Notes: generated by a model not told the origin, from the letters alone. A stretch of 20,346 nucleotides of DNA from DATJAJ01 sp035622335 (GCA_035622335.1 DASPVO010000027.1:1-20346), one strand, 5' to 3'. Positions 6,783 through 15,645 are shown, counted from the first letter of the stretch. Numbers and translations: made by a program.

Positions 6783-8252
6783 ATGAGCAGGAGGAAGTTC
6801 ATCGGTTATGGACTAGCCGCTGCAGGAATTGGAGTAGCCGCGCTGGGAGCGGGCGAGTTACTGCTGCCGGGGTCAGCAACCAACACCACGAGCGAGGCTT
6901 CGACCGGCTCAATCTCGAGCTCCAACACAATTTCCGACCTGCCAGACTACCAAGACTTCCTAGCTTGGTTGTCATCTGTTTCGGGGCCCTACTCGGGTAC
7001 GACTCTGAACCTCACGCTGGAAGAAGAATTCACACCTCTGACCCTCCAGCTCATCGACAGCGACTTCGCGTCGGTGGCAAGAACTGACGACGTGTACTCG
7101 ATCAAACCCTATTCGCTGCAGCTTTCCGACGTTTCTCTCATGTTCGACACCAAGAGTCCAACCTACGATGTCTTCGGGGTGGATAACCAGAATCTGGGAG
7201 CGTTCACAACGGACTCGATTTCGCCCCTCGAGCTGGCGGAGACTTATCCCGAGATCACCTATCCAGGCATCGACTTCGCAGACTTCAATCAGTTCGTCTG
7301 GGACTACGTTGGTACCTATCCGCCCGACTTAGCGCTCGGAGCGGGAGGGAGTACTCCGGCCCAGGTGCCAGTTCTCCCGCTGGACACACCCACCATGATC
7401 CTCTATTATAGGAAGGACATCTACGACGAGCTCGGGCTCACGCCTCCCCAGACGTGGGACGAACTGTTCGCCAACGACCAGGCGATTCAAAAATCGGCGA
7501 TAACGCCATTCGCGTGCGTGAGCCAGGCAGCTCCCGACATTGACGTAGTGTACGAATTCCTCAATCATCTCGCCAGTTTTGGCGCCACTATGTGGAACAT
7601 AGATGGGAGTACGATAAGCCCGAATCTTACAGATGACGCGGTTGTATCAGCGCTAGAGAACTTCGTGCGCTTCCAACCCATGGCAGACCCAGGCTCACCG
7701 ACGTACACCTGGGACGACGTTTTCAACTCTCTTGCGCACGGTTTGTCGGCATCCGCGCTGCTCTGGAACGACTACCAGTCGTGGATTGACGACCCATCTA
7801 GATCTATCGCGGCTGGAAAGTTCGGCTTCCAGCGGAATCCCTCAGGTCCTTCTGGCTCATTCTCAACGTTTGGAGGCGCTGGGGTTGGAGTCTCCAAGTT
7901 CTCGAAAAACCCCGAGGCGGCATGGCTCTGGCTTCAATGGGCTACCGCTAAGGGCACTGAAGAGTCCATGGTTCTTCAACAATACCACGTCTTCCCCACG
8001 CGCAATTCCCCGCTACAGGCACCCGCCATCGCATCCGCGCTGCAGAGTGGAGCATACGAGGTCACCAACATCACAAAGGAAATCTTCCAAACAGGAGGTC
8101 TCGCAGCCCTGATCGGTTTCCCCGACTGGTTCGACGCGCTGCAGGCAATAGCGTCCAATCTGAACAAGGCGTGGGGCGGCGGTCTGACGCCAGCTGCTGC
8201 TCTAAACGCTGCACAGACTCAGATCGAGTCGTTGGGGACTCTGACATTTTGA
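6783..8252 (+). CDS. Tat-exported extracellular solute-binding protein (family 1, sugar-type)
   Basis: The 489-residue product begins MSRRKFIGYG, a clear twin-arginine export motif (S-R-R-x-F-x-G), so it is probably folded before export. I chose the ATG at 6783 over the TTG at 6759 for this reason. After a Ser/Thr-rich linker come features of family 1 solute-binding proteins: MILYYRKDIYDELGL followed by PQTWDEL, and a C-terminal AAWLWLQWAT segment. This family normally binds oligosaccharides or polyols for MalFGK-type importers, but no such permease lies nearby. Instead the gene leads a same-strand run with a tethered protein (10-nt gap) and an ABC ATPase/ABC-2 permease pair. Methanol dehydrogenase operons carry a different binding protein (MxaJ/XoxJ), so an accessory role is conceivable but speculative. 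No strong TATA box is visible. Confidence 0.82.
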   Translation: MSRRKFIGYGLAAAGIGVAALGAGELLLPGSATNTTSEASTGSISSSNTISDLPDYQDFLAWLSSVSGPYSGTTLNLTLEEEFTPLTLQLIDSDFASVARTDDVYSIKPYSLQLSDVSLMFDTKSPTYDVFGVDNQNLGAFTTDSISPLELAETYPEITYPGIDFADFNQFVWDYVGTYPPDLALGAGGSTPAQVPVLPLDTPTMILYYRKDIYDELGLTPPQTWDELFANDQAIQKSAITPFACVSQAAPDIDVVYEFLNHLASFGATMWNIDGSTISPNLTDDAVVSALENFVRFQPMADPGSPTYTWDDVFNSLAHGLSASALLWNDYQSWIDDPSRSIAAGKFGFQRNPSGPSGSFSTFGGAGVGVSKFSKNPEAAWLWLQWATAKGTEESMVLQQYHVFPTRNSPLQAPAIASALQSGAYEVTNITKEIFQTGGLAALIGFPDWFDALQAIASNLNKAWGGGLTPAAALNAAQTQIESLGTLTF

Positions 8253-8262
8253 GGCCTCCCTT

Positions 8263-8964
8263 TTGACTTCCTCGAAGACAGTGAGGATGGTCACCGTCCG
8301 AGCTCTCGTCTTGTTCACAGCTGTCCTGATCCTTTCCGTCATTCCTCCTCTCACTTCTGGGCAGACCGAAGGGGGGAGTGCCGCGATGGCTACCTACGGC
8401 GCGCATGGCAACAACTATTTCACGCTGCAATACCACTACAGCGAAAACGTCAAGACTGGATCAGATCTGGTCATGGCCCTGACCCTCTTCGTGAACAACA
8501 TCACAGGCCAGGAGTCGTACATCATCAACTACGAACTCGTCGTCACGGTGTACGTCGACCTCACGCACGTGGTTGAAGCGAGTGTAGGCTCCACGACAGG
8601 CTTGGGGAACACTTCGGGGAGACCCCTCTATCCTGGGTCTCACTGGGGACCGTTGAACGTGACCCTCCCGATTTCCGAATCGAACTCGGGTGTGAGTGCT
8701 GGCCAGTCAAGGAACGCGAGCATCGGCGTGGCGCTAAACTACGAAGTTTGGCTGGAGCTCCCTTACAACTATGACCTCACGGAGGGCACTCAGGCCTCGG
8801 CTGGAAGCGTAATCGTTCAGGGGCCTTCATCAACGACGGTAAACTACTTGGGTTACGCGTTGGTAGTGGGAGGAATAGCCGTTGTCGCGGCAGCCCTCAT
8901 ATTGCTTCGGGACAATAGGGATGACGATTCTATGGCCAACGAGAAGCCATCGCCGAATCCTTGA
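8263..8964 (+). CDS. Tethered extracellular protein of the ABC operon, function unknown
   Basis: The 233-residue product has an N-terminal signal peptide (to about residue 34), a Thr/Asn/Ser-rich beta-type extracytoplasmic domain with several N-glycosylation sequons, a C-terminal helix (about 195-214) and an acidic cytoplasmic tail. I do not recognise a family. The chosen TTG start has a GAGG Shine-Dalgarno 8 nt upstream, inside the end of the solute-binding protein gene. The ATG at 8287 would also leave an intact signal peptide. The 10-nt gap to the binding protein and the position before the ATPase suggest one transcript. It may be an external component of the ABC-2 system. Confidence 0.68.
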   Translation: MTSSKTVRMVTVRALVLFTAVLILSVIPPLTSGQTEGGSAAMATYGAHGNNYFTLQYHYSENVKTGSDLVMALTLFVNNITGQESYIINYELVVTVYVDLTHVVEASVGSTTGLGNTSGRPLYPGSHWGPLNVTLPISESNSGVSAGQSRNASIGVALNYEVWLELPYNYDLTEGTQASAGSVIVQGPSSTTVNYLGYALVVGGIAVVAAALILLRDNRDDDSMANEKPSPNP

Positions 8965-8981
8965 CACAGCCCAGAAAACCA

Positions 8982-8987
8982 TTATAA
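8982..8987 (+). promoter_or_regulatory. TATA box (TTATAA) before the ABC ATPase gene
   Basis: TTATAA in ACCATTATAAGAT is centred about 29 nt before the in-frame TTG at 9014. This suggests an internal promoter that can transcribe the ATPase and permease separately from the binding protein. Confidence 0.45.
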
Positions 8988-9013
8988 GATTGACCAAGTC
9001 GAAACCCGGGCAG

Positions 9014-9955
9014 TTGCTGGGCAGTCCATCCACAGCTTCGCCACCCATTTTGAGCGTGGAGAACGTGACCAAGAGGTACGGCAAGTTTCTGGCCCTCGAG
9101 AACATCTCGCTGAATCTCGCTCAGGGGAATCACGTCCTGATCCTAGGCCCCAACGGTGCGGGCAAGACAACTCTCATTCGTTGCATCATGGACCTGGTCT
9201 CCTTCGATGGCCGCATTTCGGTAGACGGAGTGAACGTGAAAAGAGACTCGAGCGCTGCGAAGGACCACATCGGCTATGTCCCCCAAAACTATGCCTTCTA
9301 CGAAGGCATCACGGTGAAGGATCATGCCATACTCAGCACCAGATTGAAGAATACAGCGAGGAGCGAGGCCGAGGAGAAGCTGAAGTACGTTGACCTGTGG
9401 AACGTGAAGGACAAGAAGGTGAGGGCGCTGTCCGACGGCATGAAGCAGCGACTCGGGATCGCTCTGGCGATGATCGGAAATCCGCCTCTCCTGCTCTTGG
9501 ACGAACCGACTAGCAACGTGGACCTCAGGGGGCAGTTGGAGTTCCAATCGCTTCTGAAGACTCTCTTGAAGTCTGGAAAGTCGCTTCTGACGACGACGCA
9601 CCTCACGGGTCTTGGTGAACTCGCGACCCAAGTCGTGATTCTCGACCGCGGGAAGGTGATAGGACAGGGTGCCCCTGACATCCTGCTGAAGAACATGGGG
9701 GTCAACGACACGCTCTACATGAGGGTCAAGCAAGAGAACTCGCAGGCGAACGTGATTCGCTTGCTTGAGGCCGAGGGAGCAATTGAGGTGAGTTCGGACG
9801 GAGAGTGGATTACCGCTTCAGTGCCAAGCTCGATCAAACTGAAACTGGTGAAGGACCTCCTGAATTCTTCCGAGGAGATTGATGACCTCCTGGTCGAGCG
9901 CAGCAAGATAGAGGCCGAGTACGTTAAGCTAATTCAGAGGAGCAGGAATAATTGA
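9014..9955 (+). CDS. ABC transporter ATP-binding protein (NosF / ABC-2 type)
   Basis: About 313 residues form a cytoplasmic ABC ATPase. In this numbering, Walker A is GPNGAGKTT (45-53). A Q-loop follows in YVPQNYAFYEG. The signature is LSDGM (139-143), a variant of LSGGQ. Walker B is LLLLDEP (159-165) and the switch His is in TTTHLTG (H196). About 70 extra C-terminal residues resemble the regulatory tail of NosF/CcmA-like and drug-export ATPases. The start is uncertain: no ATG is near, and TTG at 9014 fits the upstream TATA box, while TTG at 9050 or 8990 is also possible. Its stop overlaps the start of the permease gene. The relatives move substrates outward, including NosF (NosZ maturation) and the PQQ-associated transporter of ped-type alcohol clusters. 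The cargo here is unknown. Confidence 0.87.
   Translation: MLGSPSTASPPILSVENVTKRYGKFLALENISLNLAQGNHVLILGPNGAGKTTLIRCIMDLVSFDGRISVDGVNVKRDSSAAKDHIGYVPQNYAFYEGITVKDHAILSTRLKNTARSEAEEKLKYVDLWNVKDKKVRALSDGMKQRLGIALAMIGNPPLLLLDEPTSNVDLRGQLEFQSLLKTLLKSGKSLLTTTHLTGLGELATQVVILDRGKVIGQGAPDILLKNMGVNDTLYMRVKQENSQANVIRLLEAEGAIEVSSDGEWITASVPSSIKLKLVKDLLNSSEEIDDLLVERSKIEAEYVKLIQRSRNN
9937..9942 (+). promoter_or_regulatory. Shine-Dalgarno (GAGGAG) for the ABC permease
   Basis: GAGGAG lies 9 nt before the TTG at 9952, which itself overlaps the ATPase stop codon (ATTGA). This supports translational coupling and fixes the unusual TTG start. Confidence 0.6.
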
Positions 9956-10779
9956 ATCTCTCTGGCGTGTGGGGAGTACTCTCCCTGACTTTCAAGGAGT
10001 CGATCAGGGCGAAGTGGCTCATTCTGTTCACAATCGTCTTCTTCCTTCTGGCGATAGACATACCCGACCTCGTCGAGCTGCAAGGTCACATACTCCCGGC
10101 GAACTACCTAGAGAACTTCCTTACGGTGCTTGTCGGATTCTCGCTTCCCATCATACCCCTTCTCGCACTTCCCATGTCTTCCACTTCAATAGTCGACGAG
10201 AAGGAGTCGGGTACCCTCCAGTACATTCTCTCGAACCCGATCTCGAAGACCGAGTTCTTCTTGGGCAGGACAGCGGGCCTGCTGATTTCGACCTCGCTCG
10301 CGGTCATTATCGGCTTTGGAGCGGCGGCGGTCGTGTCGTACACGACCAACCTCTCGGCGTATTCTGGAATGGGAGTCCTGATTCTCTTTTCGGTCATGCT
10401 GAACATCAGCATGCTCGCGCTCGGATTCATAATCTCAGACCTCTCGAAGCGTAAGGTGACGGCCCTCGTTGTCGCGCTCTTCACGTGGTTACTGTTCACG
10501 GCCCTCTCAAACGTCACAAACCTAGCCATTATCTTGAACTTGGAGTTCGGAGAGTTGGCTGCGGTTTCTCTCGTCCTGATAGACCCCATCGAACTAGCCA
10601 TAATACTTACAACGATTCTCCTTGGAGAGCCCGACACTGCCTGGAGCAGTCTGGGTCTTATCGCCTACGACTACTTCCAGAAGAACACGGTCTTGGCGCT
10701 CTCCGCCGCGTTCGTCGCTTGGATAGCGATAGCCTTCGCGATAGGATTCATAATCTTCAAGCGCCAAGACTTGAGTTAG
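9952..10779 (+). CDS. ABC-2 type permease, NosY-like
   Basis: This 275-residue integral membrane protein has about six helices, close to the usual length of NosY-type permeases. Diagnostic is the loop after the second helix, SIVDEKESGTLQYILSNPIS, followed by KTEFFLGR; it matches the 'DAI..E...GTL.LLLS.P.SR...L.GK' pattern of NosY and other ABC-2 permeases. It overlaps the ATPase gene by 4 nt and is translationally coupled to it. Together they should form an exporter acting at the cytoplasmic membrane. In bacteria such pairs occur in nos clusters and in quinoprotein alcohol-oxidation clusters, the second being a useful parallel because four PQQ dehydrogenases surround it. The substrate is not deducible. 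Confidence 0.82.
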   Translation: MNLSGVWGVLSLTFKESIRAKWLILFTIVFFLLAIDIPDLVELQGHILPANYLENFLTVLVGFSLPIIPLLALPMSSTSIVDEKESGTLQYILSNPISKTEFFLGRTAGLLISTSLAVIIGFGAAAVVSYTTNLSAYSGMGVLILFSVMLNISMLALGFIISDLSKRKVTALVVALFTWLLFTALSNVTNLAIILNLEFGELAAVSLVLIDPIELAIILTTILLGEPDTAWSSLGLIAYDYFQKNTVLALSAAFVAWIAIAFAIGFIIFKRQDLS

Positions 10780-10790
10780 TTCCTGCAATC

Positions 10791-10796
10791 TATATA
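10791..10796 (+). promoter_or_regulatory. TATA box (TATATA) for PQQ dehydrogenase C
   Basis: TATATA in AATCTATATAGGAG is centred about 37 nt before the TTG at 10831, predicting a leader of roughly 10 nt. It lies in the 51-nt gap after the ABC permease, so C probably has its own promoter. Confidence 0.55.
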
Positions 10797-10830
10797 GGAG
10801 TCCAAGTAATTTCCGGCAGCGCCGACCTCG

Positions 10831-12714
10831 TTGTCAAAGTCAAGTCTAGTCCTGTTCGCAATTGCAGTTCTAGCAGCGTCGTTCTTGGTCTATCCTCAGG
10901 CAGTGCCCGTCGGCAGGGCACAGGCCTCGTTGCAGTACGCTAACTGGCCCAGTTCAGCATACAACGGGTTCAACACCAACAACGATCCTCAGAGCGTCAT
11001 AAACGTGAACAACGTGCAGAACTTGCAGGTGAAGTGGATCTATCAGGTCCCGGAGAACCCATACGACATCCCCGGCGCCGCTCCGAGCCTTGGAATCGAG
11101 ACTCAGCCTCTGATCATCAGCGGTATCCTGTACTTTGCCACTCCCTACAACCGCGTGATAGCGCTCAACGCTGGTTCAGGGGACGTGATATGGTCCTATC
11201 AGGTCAACATGTCAGAGTTTGTGAACGACACCTGGTGGTCGTATGCATACAACATAAGCAGCATCGCGTACTACGACGGAGTAGTTTACTTCACGGCATC
11301 CGACACCACTGTCTACGGGCTCAACGCCACAACGGGCGCAGTCGAGCTCACCATACCTGATACGGGCGCCAACATCCCTGGGAACACGGGCACTTACTTC
11401 GGCGAAAAGGCACCCCTGCTGTACGGCGACACGCTCGTCGTTAGGGCATCGACCACCGATTACGGAGGCAGGGGCTACGTCCGAGCCTACAACGTCAAGA
11501 CCAAGCAGCTACTCTGGCAATGGTTCTCCGTACCTCCAGCGGGCGGTCAAGCCGACTGGGACGCTAACGCGAGCCTGGGGAACATCGCTGCTTACTCCGG
11601 GGACTGGGGCAATTCTACTCTGATTGGAGGAGGCGCAGCCTGGGGGCTGATGACGCTCGACAACAGGACCGGGCTCCTCTACTTCTCGACCGGGCATCCC
11701 TCGGACGTCTATGACGCCTCCTTGAGGCCGGGCCCCAACCTCTACACTGACTGTGTCATCGCTCTCAACGTCACAGACGGGAGGCTCGTCTGGTACTACC
11801 AGATCAACCCGCATGACCTGACAGAACACGAGGGGGGCTGGAGCATCACTCTGGCAAACCTGACGATTAACGGTCAGGCACAGGAGGTCGTGATCCAGGC
11901 GGCGAAGAACAACTACGTCTACGTGCTGAGCGCCGCGAAGGGTGCCTTGGTCGTTCCTCCGATATACCTGGGCTCACCCGAAGAGAACGTCCCGAACGAC
12001 AACGCGGGGAGCGGCGCAAACCTGACCGAGAATCAAGCGGGGATGGTCGGCAGGCCAATCTGTCCTGGCACCGACGGAGGGGTAGAAATGGCACCGGCTC
12101 TCGACGGAGACAATTTGTTCGTCGCGAGCCAGAACGCCTGCGGGCAGATGACGAAGGGTCCACTGTCGTACAAGGGCCAGATAATCAACGGCTACATCTA
12201 CCAAGGCGACCCCGCCACGAGCCAGAACTCTACTCTGTACTCGATAGACTTGGCCGACGGAAAGATAAACTGGGAGTTTCTCATGCCCGACAGATATCAG
12301 GGTTCTTCCGCGGTGGTCAGCGGTGGCGTCGTCTACGCAGTTGACAGAGACGGTGTGCTCTATGCTCTCAACGAGCAGACTGGCCAGCTGCTCAGGAGCA
12401 TCCAGCTCGGAGGGCTCGGGGCCTCGGGCGTGTCTATCGGTCGCGACTTCCAGGGCGACATGATGGTCTTCGTTCCAGCCGGGGGAGGCGACCTTCCCAC
12501 GTCGACGCCGGGTCTGGTGCTCGGCCTACAGTTGGTCACTCAGTCTACATCTTCGACGAATCCGCTCTACTCGGAGATCCCTGTGATAGCGCTCGGAGTC
12601 ATCGTGGTGTTCTTGGGTGTCTACATCCTCTCGACAAGGAGCAAACGCAGGATGACGGCTACTGCAAGTCCAGAGGGGTCAGAAAAGTCCTCAGATCAGT
12701 CTCTTCCAAAGTAG
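10831..12714 (+). CDS. Divergent membrane-tethered PQQ-dehydrogenase-like quinoprotein (paralogue C)
   Basis: The 627-residue exported propeller starts at TTG and has a signal peptide ending near GRAQA. The family entry strand (NVQNLQVKWIYQVP) and blade motifs (ALNAGSGDVIW, ALNVTDGRLVW, ALNEQTGQL) are present. The PQQ-stacking Trp is probably W271 and the PQQ Lys K359. The active-site loop reads PHDLTEHEGG: the catalytic Asp and the following lanthanide-type Asp are both Glu (E332, E334). The first-shell Glu position is D210 and the Asn position H289. The Cys pair found beside the active site in A, B and D is absent. It keeps C411 and C437 in a CPG-x-x-GG...C context, corresponding to the conserved MxaF disulfide. 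A helix (about 581-600) and a long polar tail end it. It may be an altered-specificity enzyme, a different metal user, or a non-catalytic propeller. Its stop overlaps the convergent MFS gene by 19 nt. Confidence 0.85.
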   Translation: MSKSSLVLFAIAVLAASFLVYPQAVPVGRAQASLQYANWPSSAYNGFNTNNDPQSVINVNNVQNLQVKWIYQVPENPYDIPGAAPSLGIETQPLIISGILYFATPYNRVIALNAGSGDVIWSYQVNMSEFVNDTWWSYAYNISSIAYYDGVVYFTASDTTVYGLNATTGAVELTIPDTGANIPGNTGTYFGEKAPLLYGDTLVVRASTTDYGGRGYVRAYNVKTKQLLWQWFSVPPAGGQADWDANASLGNIAAYSGDWGNSTLIGGGAAWGLMTLDNRTGLLYFSTGHPSDVYDASLRPGPNLYTDCVIALNVTDGRLVWYYQINPHDLTEHEGGWSITLANLTINGQAQEVVIQAAKNNYVYVLSAAKGALVVPPIYLGSPEENVPNDNAGSGANLTENQAGMVGRPICPGTDGGVEMAPALDGDNLFVASQNACGQMTKGPLSYKGQIINGYIYQGDPATSQNSTLYSIDLADGKINWEFLMPDRYQGSSAVVSGGVVYAVDRDGVLYALNEQTGQLLRSIQLGGLGASGVSIGRDFQGDMMVFVPAGGGDLPTSTPGLVLGLQLVTQSTSSTNPLYSEIPVIALGVIVVFLGVYILSTRSKRRMTATASPEGSEKSSDQSLPK

Positions 12715-14174
12715 GCGAAGGCGATTCCCACCACAGCTATCACGGCTCCCACGACAAAGTAGATGTCGAGGGCTCCTGCAGCCTGACCGGGCGTGTACGT
12801 ACAACCCTTGCCGAAGCACTGTCCTAGGAGGAAGTCGCCAGCCAGATAGGAGCCAATCGCTATACTGAGGCTCTGCCCGGTGAACCTCATCATCCCGAGG
12901 ACTCCATTTGCCATGCCTCTGTCCGAGGGCGGGACGGAGCCCAGGTTTGCGTTGGTGTTGCCAGGAGCGAAGATACCTACACCAATACCCAGGACGGCCA
13001 GCAAGAAGGCGAGGTACAGGACACCCGAGGTCGTAGATATAGTCGCCAGAGAGAGGAGAGCCACTGCTGCGATGCCCATTCCTACGATGGTCGGGTCCCT
13101 GCTGCCGGTCCGAGAGGCCACCAAACCCCCTACCACTGCCGTGCAGGCGACCGCGACCGGCTCGACTAGCAGTAAGAGCCCGCTCGCCAGAATTGAAAGG
13201 TGTCTCACTTCTTCCAAGTAGAATGACAGGGTGATCAATGTCCCCCAGTGGGCCGTGTACAGTGCGAACGCCGATGCGTTCGTCGAAAGGAACATCCTGT
13301 TCCTCCTGAAGAGCCCGAAGTCGATGATTGGAGACTGAACCCTCAGTTCCGTCACAACGAATAGAATGCCCGAAGCCAAGGACAAGAGTCCGACGAGCTC
13401 CAGCGGTATCGTCACTTCCGCGTTGAGATAGTAGTAGATGTTGAGGAAGGGTAACCGAAAGTCCTGCACGTACACGCTGAAGTTGCCCCATCCGTACTGA
13501 GGCACCTGTGTCAGGACGAAGAGTGTTCCCCCGAGCGCTGCGACCAGGAAGAAGGCTCCGAGCCAGTCTGTCCTCTTTCCCTGTGTCTTCGGGCTCTCTT
13601 TGATGAAGACGACCGAAAGAGGTATCGAGGCGGCGGCTATCGTCCCGCTCACGTAGAAGATGTACCTCCATCCCACGAGAGCCGTTATGCTCACGATGGA
13701 AGTGGTGAGGAAGACGCCGAGAGCCGTAGCCACGTAGAGCGTTGAAACGTGAAGCCCGAGGGCCAGTCCCCTTCTCTTGGGTGAGAACGTGTCCGCGATG
13801 AGGGCCCGCCCGTTCGCCAGAATGAAGGCGGCTCCGAGCGCCTGGACCACCCGGAACACGAGAAGCTCCACGACCGTCGACGATTGACCCGAAAGGAATG
13901 CGCCGAGTGAGAAGAAACAAAGCCCGATCACGAACCACCTCTTCCTTCCGTGCGCGTCGGAGAATCTCCCGAAGACGGGCATGAACGCAGCCTCGATCAG
14001 AAGAGACTCAAGGGGGATGAGGAGCACAAGCCGTGCATACTGGAGCCCCCCTAGGTCTGCTGCAATCGTCGGCAGCACTACGGTCATGATGCCCGTGTCC
14101 AGGGGCGTGACGAAGTTTCCGAGATTCACCGCAGCTAGGGCAAGCCATTCGCGCGCTGCCCTCACATCGGCCAT
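12696..14174 (-). CDS. MFS transporter, DHA2/EmrB-QacA type (14 helices)
   Basis: The 492-residue polytopic membrane protein starts MADVRAAREW. The first helix carries the DHA2 hallmark (LDTGIMTVVLPTIAADLGG, equivalent to LDxTIVNVALP). MFS motif A follows as GRFSDAHGRKRW. Hydrophobic segments suggest about 14 helices. The family exports drugs, solvents or metabolites using the proton gradient. Upstream in-frame sequence could extend the protein by 159 residues, but it is charged, non-membrane sequence overlapping the divergent MFS gene. The ATG at 14174 also fits a TATA-like element 26 nt upstream. Its 3' end overlaps dehydrogenase C tail to tail. It may export toxic alcohols, aldehydes or acids, but nothing in the sequence names a substrate. 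Confidence 0.88.
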   Translation of the reverse strand: MADVRAAREWLALAAVNLGNFVTPLDTGIMTVVLPTIAADLGGLQYARLVLLIPLESLLIEAAFMPVFGRFSDAHGRKRWFVIGLCFFSLGAFLSGQSSTVVELLVFRVVQALGAAFILANGRALIADTFSPKRRGLALGLHVSTLYVATALGVFLTTSIVSITALVGWRYIFYVSGTIAAASIPLSVVFIKESPKTQGKRTDWLGAFFLVAALGGTLFVLTQVPQYGWGNFSVYVQDFRLPFLNIYYYLNAEVTIPLELVGLLSLASGILFVVTELRVQSPIIDFGLFRRNRMFLSTNASAFALYTAHWGTLITLSFYLEEVRHLSILASGLLLLVEPVAVACTAVVGGLVASRTGSRDPTIVGMGIAAVALLSLATISTTSGVLYLAFLLAVLGIGVGIFAPGNTNANLGSVPPSDRGMANGVLGMMRFTGQSLSIAIGSYLAGDFLLGQCFGKGCTYTPGQAAGALDIYFVVGAVIAVVGIAFAYFGRD

Positions 14175-14194
14175 CCGCTCGTCGAGCTCGCTCG

Positions 14195-14204
14195 CTCTTA
14201 TCTT
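14195..14204 (-). promoter_or_regulatory. TATA-like box for the DHA2-type MFS gene
   Basis: AAGATAAGAG on the minus strand is centred about 26 nt before the ATG at 14174, again predicting a leaderless transcript. Confidence 0.4.
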
Positions 14205-14255
14205 AGTTTTCCCCCGATGGTCAGCTAAGGCTAACCTTTTCAAGGCGGGCGAGGC

Positions 14256-15569
14256 TTGCGCCCTTCGCGTTTGGGAGTGAGCTCTACACACATACTGGGT
14301 AGACTCGCAGGGGTCGTCTCCGTTGGATTCATGACCTACTTCGCGGAGTACAGCGCCTTCATCGTCGTTCTTGCCTGGATCTCGCAGGCTCTGACGGTGA
14401 CGTACAATCTGGGAGTGAGCGGCTACCTCCTGGTCGGCACGATTTCCGCGCTCTACCTCGTGCTCTCTGGGCTGATTGCGATACCGATGGGCCACCTGAC
14501 CGACAAGTTTGGCCGCAGAGCCCTCTCCCTCACCGGTTGCTTGCTCGGCTGCGCTTCGATGCTGACGCTTCTTGCGGTCGGTGGGTCGGGCAGTCTCACC
14601 GGATTCCTGGTGGGCGTGGCCTTCTCGCTCACGTTCCTCGGCCTCGGACACGGCACCTACACATCGAGCACGCTCGCCTACGTGGGGGACGTCTCGGAGA
14701 GCGCAGACATGGGGAAGTCCTACGGCATAATCGAGGACGCGGAGTTTGCCTCATACGTCTTTGGTCCCGGGGCTGGAGGAGTGATTGCCGTGTTGGTGGG
14801 GAGGGAGCAGACCTTCGTCGTCTCCGCAGTCATCTTCCTGCTAGCCGCGGCGATAGCATCGAAGTCTATGAGCGGAAGTCCACAGTCCATGGGAGGGAGC
14901 GTCCGTCCAGACATGATGGCAATGGGCGGTGTGGAGTCATCCAAGGCAGTGCAGCCCGAGACAAACCAAGGAGTCAGTTGGGCGGCTTACTTCGGAGTTC
15001 TGAAGGACTCGACGGTAGCGGTCACGATAGGCACTACGGTGGCCGTCTCTCTCGCGTTTACTTCGTACCTGTTGTACGTGTCAGTGTATGCCCAGGATCT
15101 GAGCTCAGTCTCTCTCGTGAGAGATATAGGGGCGGCATCCGGGACGATCATGGCGACCACTTGCATTCTCACGATGATACCGATTGGCCTCTATGAAGAC
15201 AGGAGCGGTCGACGCATGATACTGCTGGTCGTGGGGATGGTCTTGGGCTCACTCGCGCTCGCGCTCGTCTTCTCGAACCCATCAGTCTGGACCTTCCTGG
15301 GGTCATCGTTGATCTTCGGAACCGCATTGGCGATGGCGCGAATAAGTCAGTACGTTATCCTTAGCGAAAGGTCAAACGACAGCACCAGGGCCGCAATAAT
15401 GGGGACAAACCACGCCTTTGAGCATGCGGGTTACGGCCTCGGAGCTCTCGCTGGGGGAGTGATGACTGCCGTCCTAGGGGACGCGGCTACGTTCAGGTAT
15501 CTGGCAGTCGCATTGCTGCTGTCAGCTCTGTTTTTCTTTTTCTACGCGTCGAGCAGGAAGATGAAATGA
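14256..15569 (+). CDS. MFS transporter (12 helices)
   Basis: This 437-residue membrane protein shows the two MFS half-repeats. Motif A occurs in the first half as GHLTDKFGRRALSLTG and is echoed in the second as YEDRSGRRMILLVVG, with about 12 helices in all. No substrate-specific motif is recognisable. The start is uncertain: TTG at 14256, TTG at 14271 or GTG at 14277 all precede the first helix (HILGRLAGVVSVGFM). It is divergent from the other MFS gene across an 81-nt gap that contains a tandem GCTAAG/GCTAAC. The two transporters differ in subfamily and are not simple duplicates. Confidence 0.86.
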   Translation: MRPSRLGVSSTHILGRLAGVVSVGFMTYFAEYSAFIVVLAWISQALTVTYNLGVSGYLLVGTISALYLVLSGLIAIPMGHLTDKFGRRALSLTGCLLGCASMLTLLAVGGSGSLTGFLVGVAFSLTFLGLGHGTYTSSTLAYVGDVSESADMGKSYGIIEDAEFASYVFGPGAGGVIAVLVGREQTFVVSAVIFLLAAAIASKSMSGSPQSMGGSVRPDMMAMGGVESSKAVQPETNQGVSWAAYFGVLKDSTVAVTIGTTVAVSLAFTSYLLYVSVYAQDLSSVSLVRDIGAASGTIMATTCILTMIPIGLYEDRSGRRMILLVVGMVLGSLALALVFSNPSVWTFLGSSLIFGTALAMARISQYVILSERSNDSTRAAIMGTNHAFEHAGYGLGALAGGVMTAVLGDAATFRYLAVALLLSALFFFFYASSRKMK

Positions 15570-15629
15570 TGCCAGCTGCCCACAGACTCCAAGCATCACT
15601 TTCACATGAAGACGAGCGCACAGACTCAA

Positions 15630-15645
15630 GGAGAGGCTTGTAACG
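15630..15645 (+). promoter_or_regulatory. Shine-Dalgarno (GGAGAGG) leading to an in-frame ACG, possible true start of the DUF929 gene
   Basis: GGAGAGG at 15630-15636 is followed after 6 nt by ACG (15643-15645), in frame with the DUF929 gene. Starting there gives a short basic segment (KTSRRDSLK) followed by an intact membrane helix. The first canonical start (TTG at 15691) falls inside that helix. No ATG, GTG or TTG occurs earlier in frame. Confidence 0.4.

Noticed and set aside
12691..13938. 415-codon open frame on the minus strand in another frame of the MFS gene
   Set aside because: It is Arg/Gly/Ser-rich and has no hydrophobic helices, while the alternative frame encodes a textbook MFS protein.
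14175..14651. N-terminal extension of the DHA2-type MFS protein by 159 residues
   Set aside because: The extension is highly charged, non-membrane sequence and lies antisense to the divergent MFS gene. The ATG at 14174 fits both the first helix and a TATA-like box.
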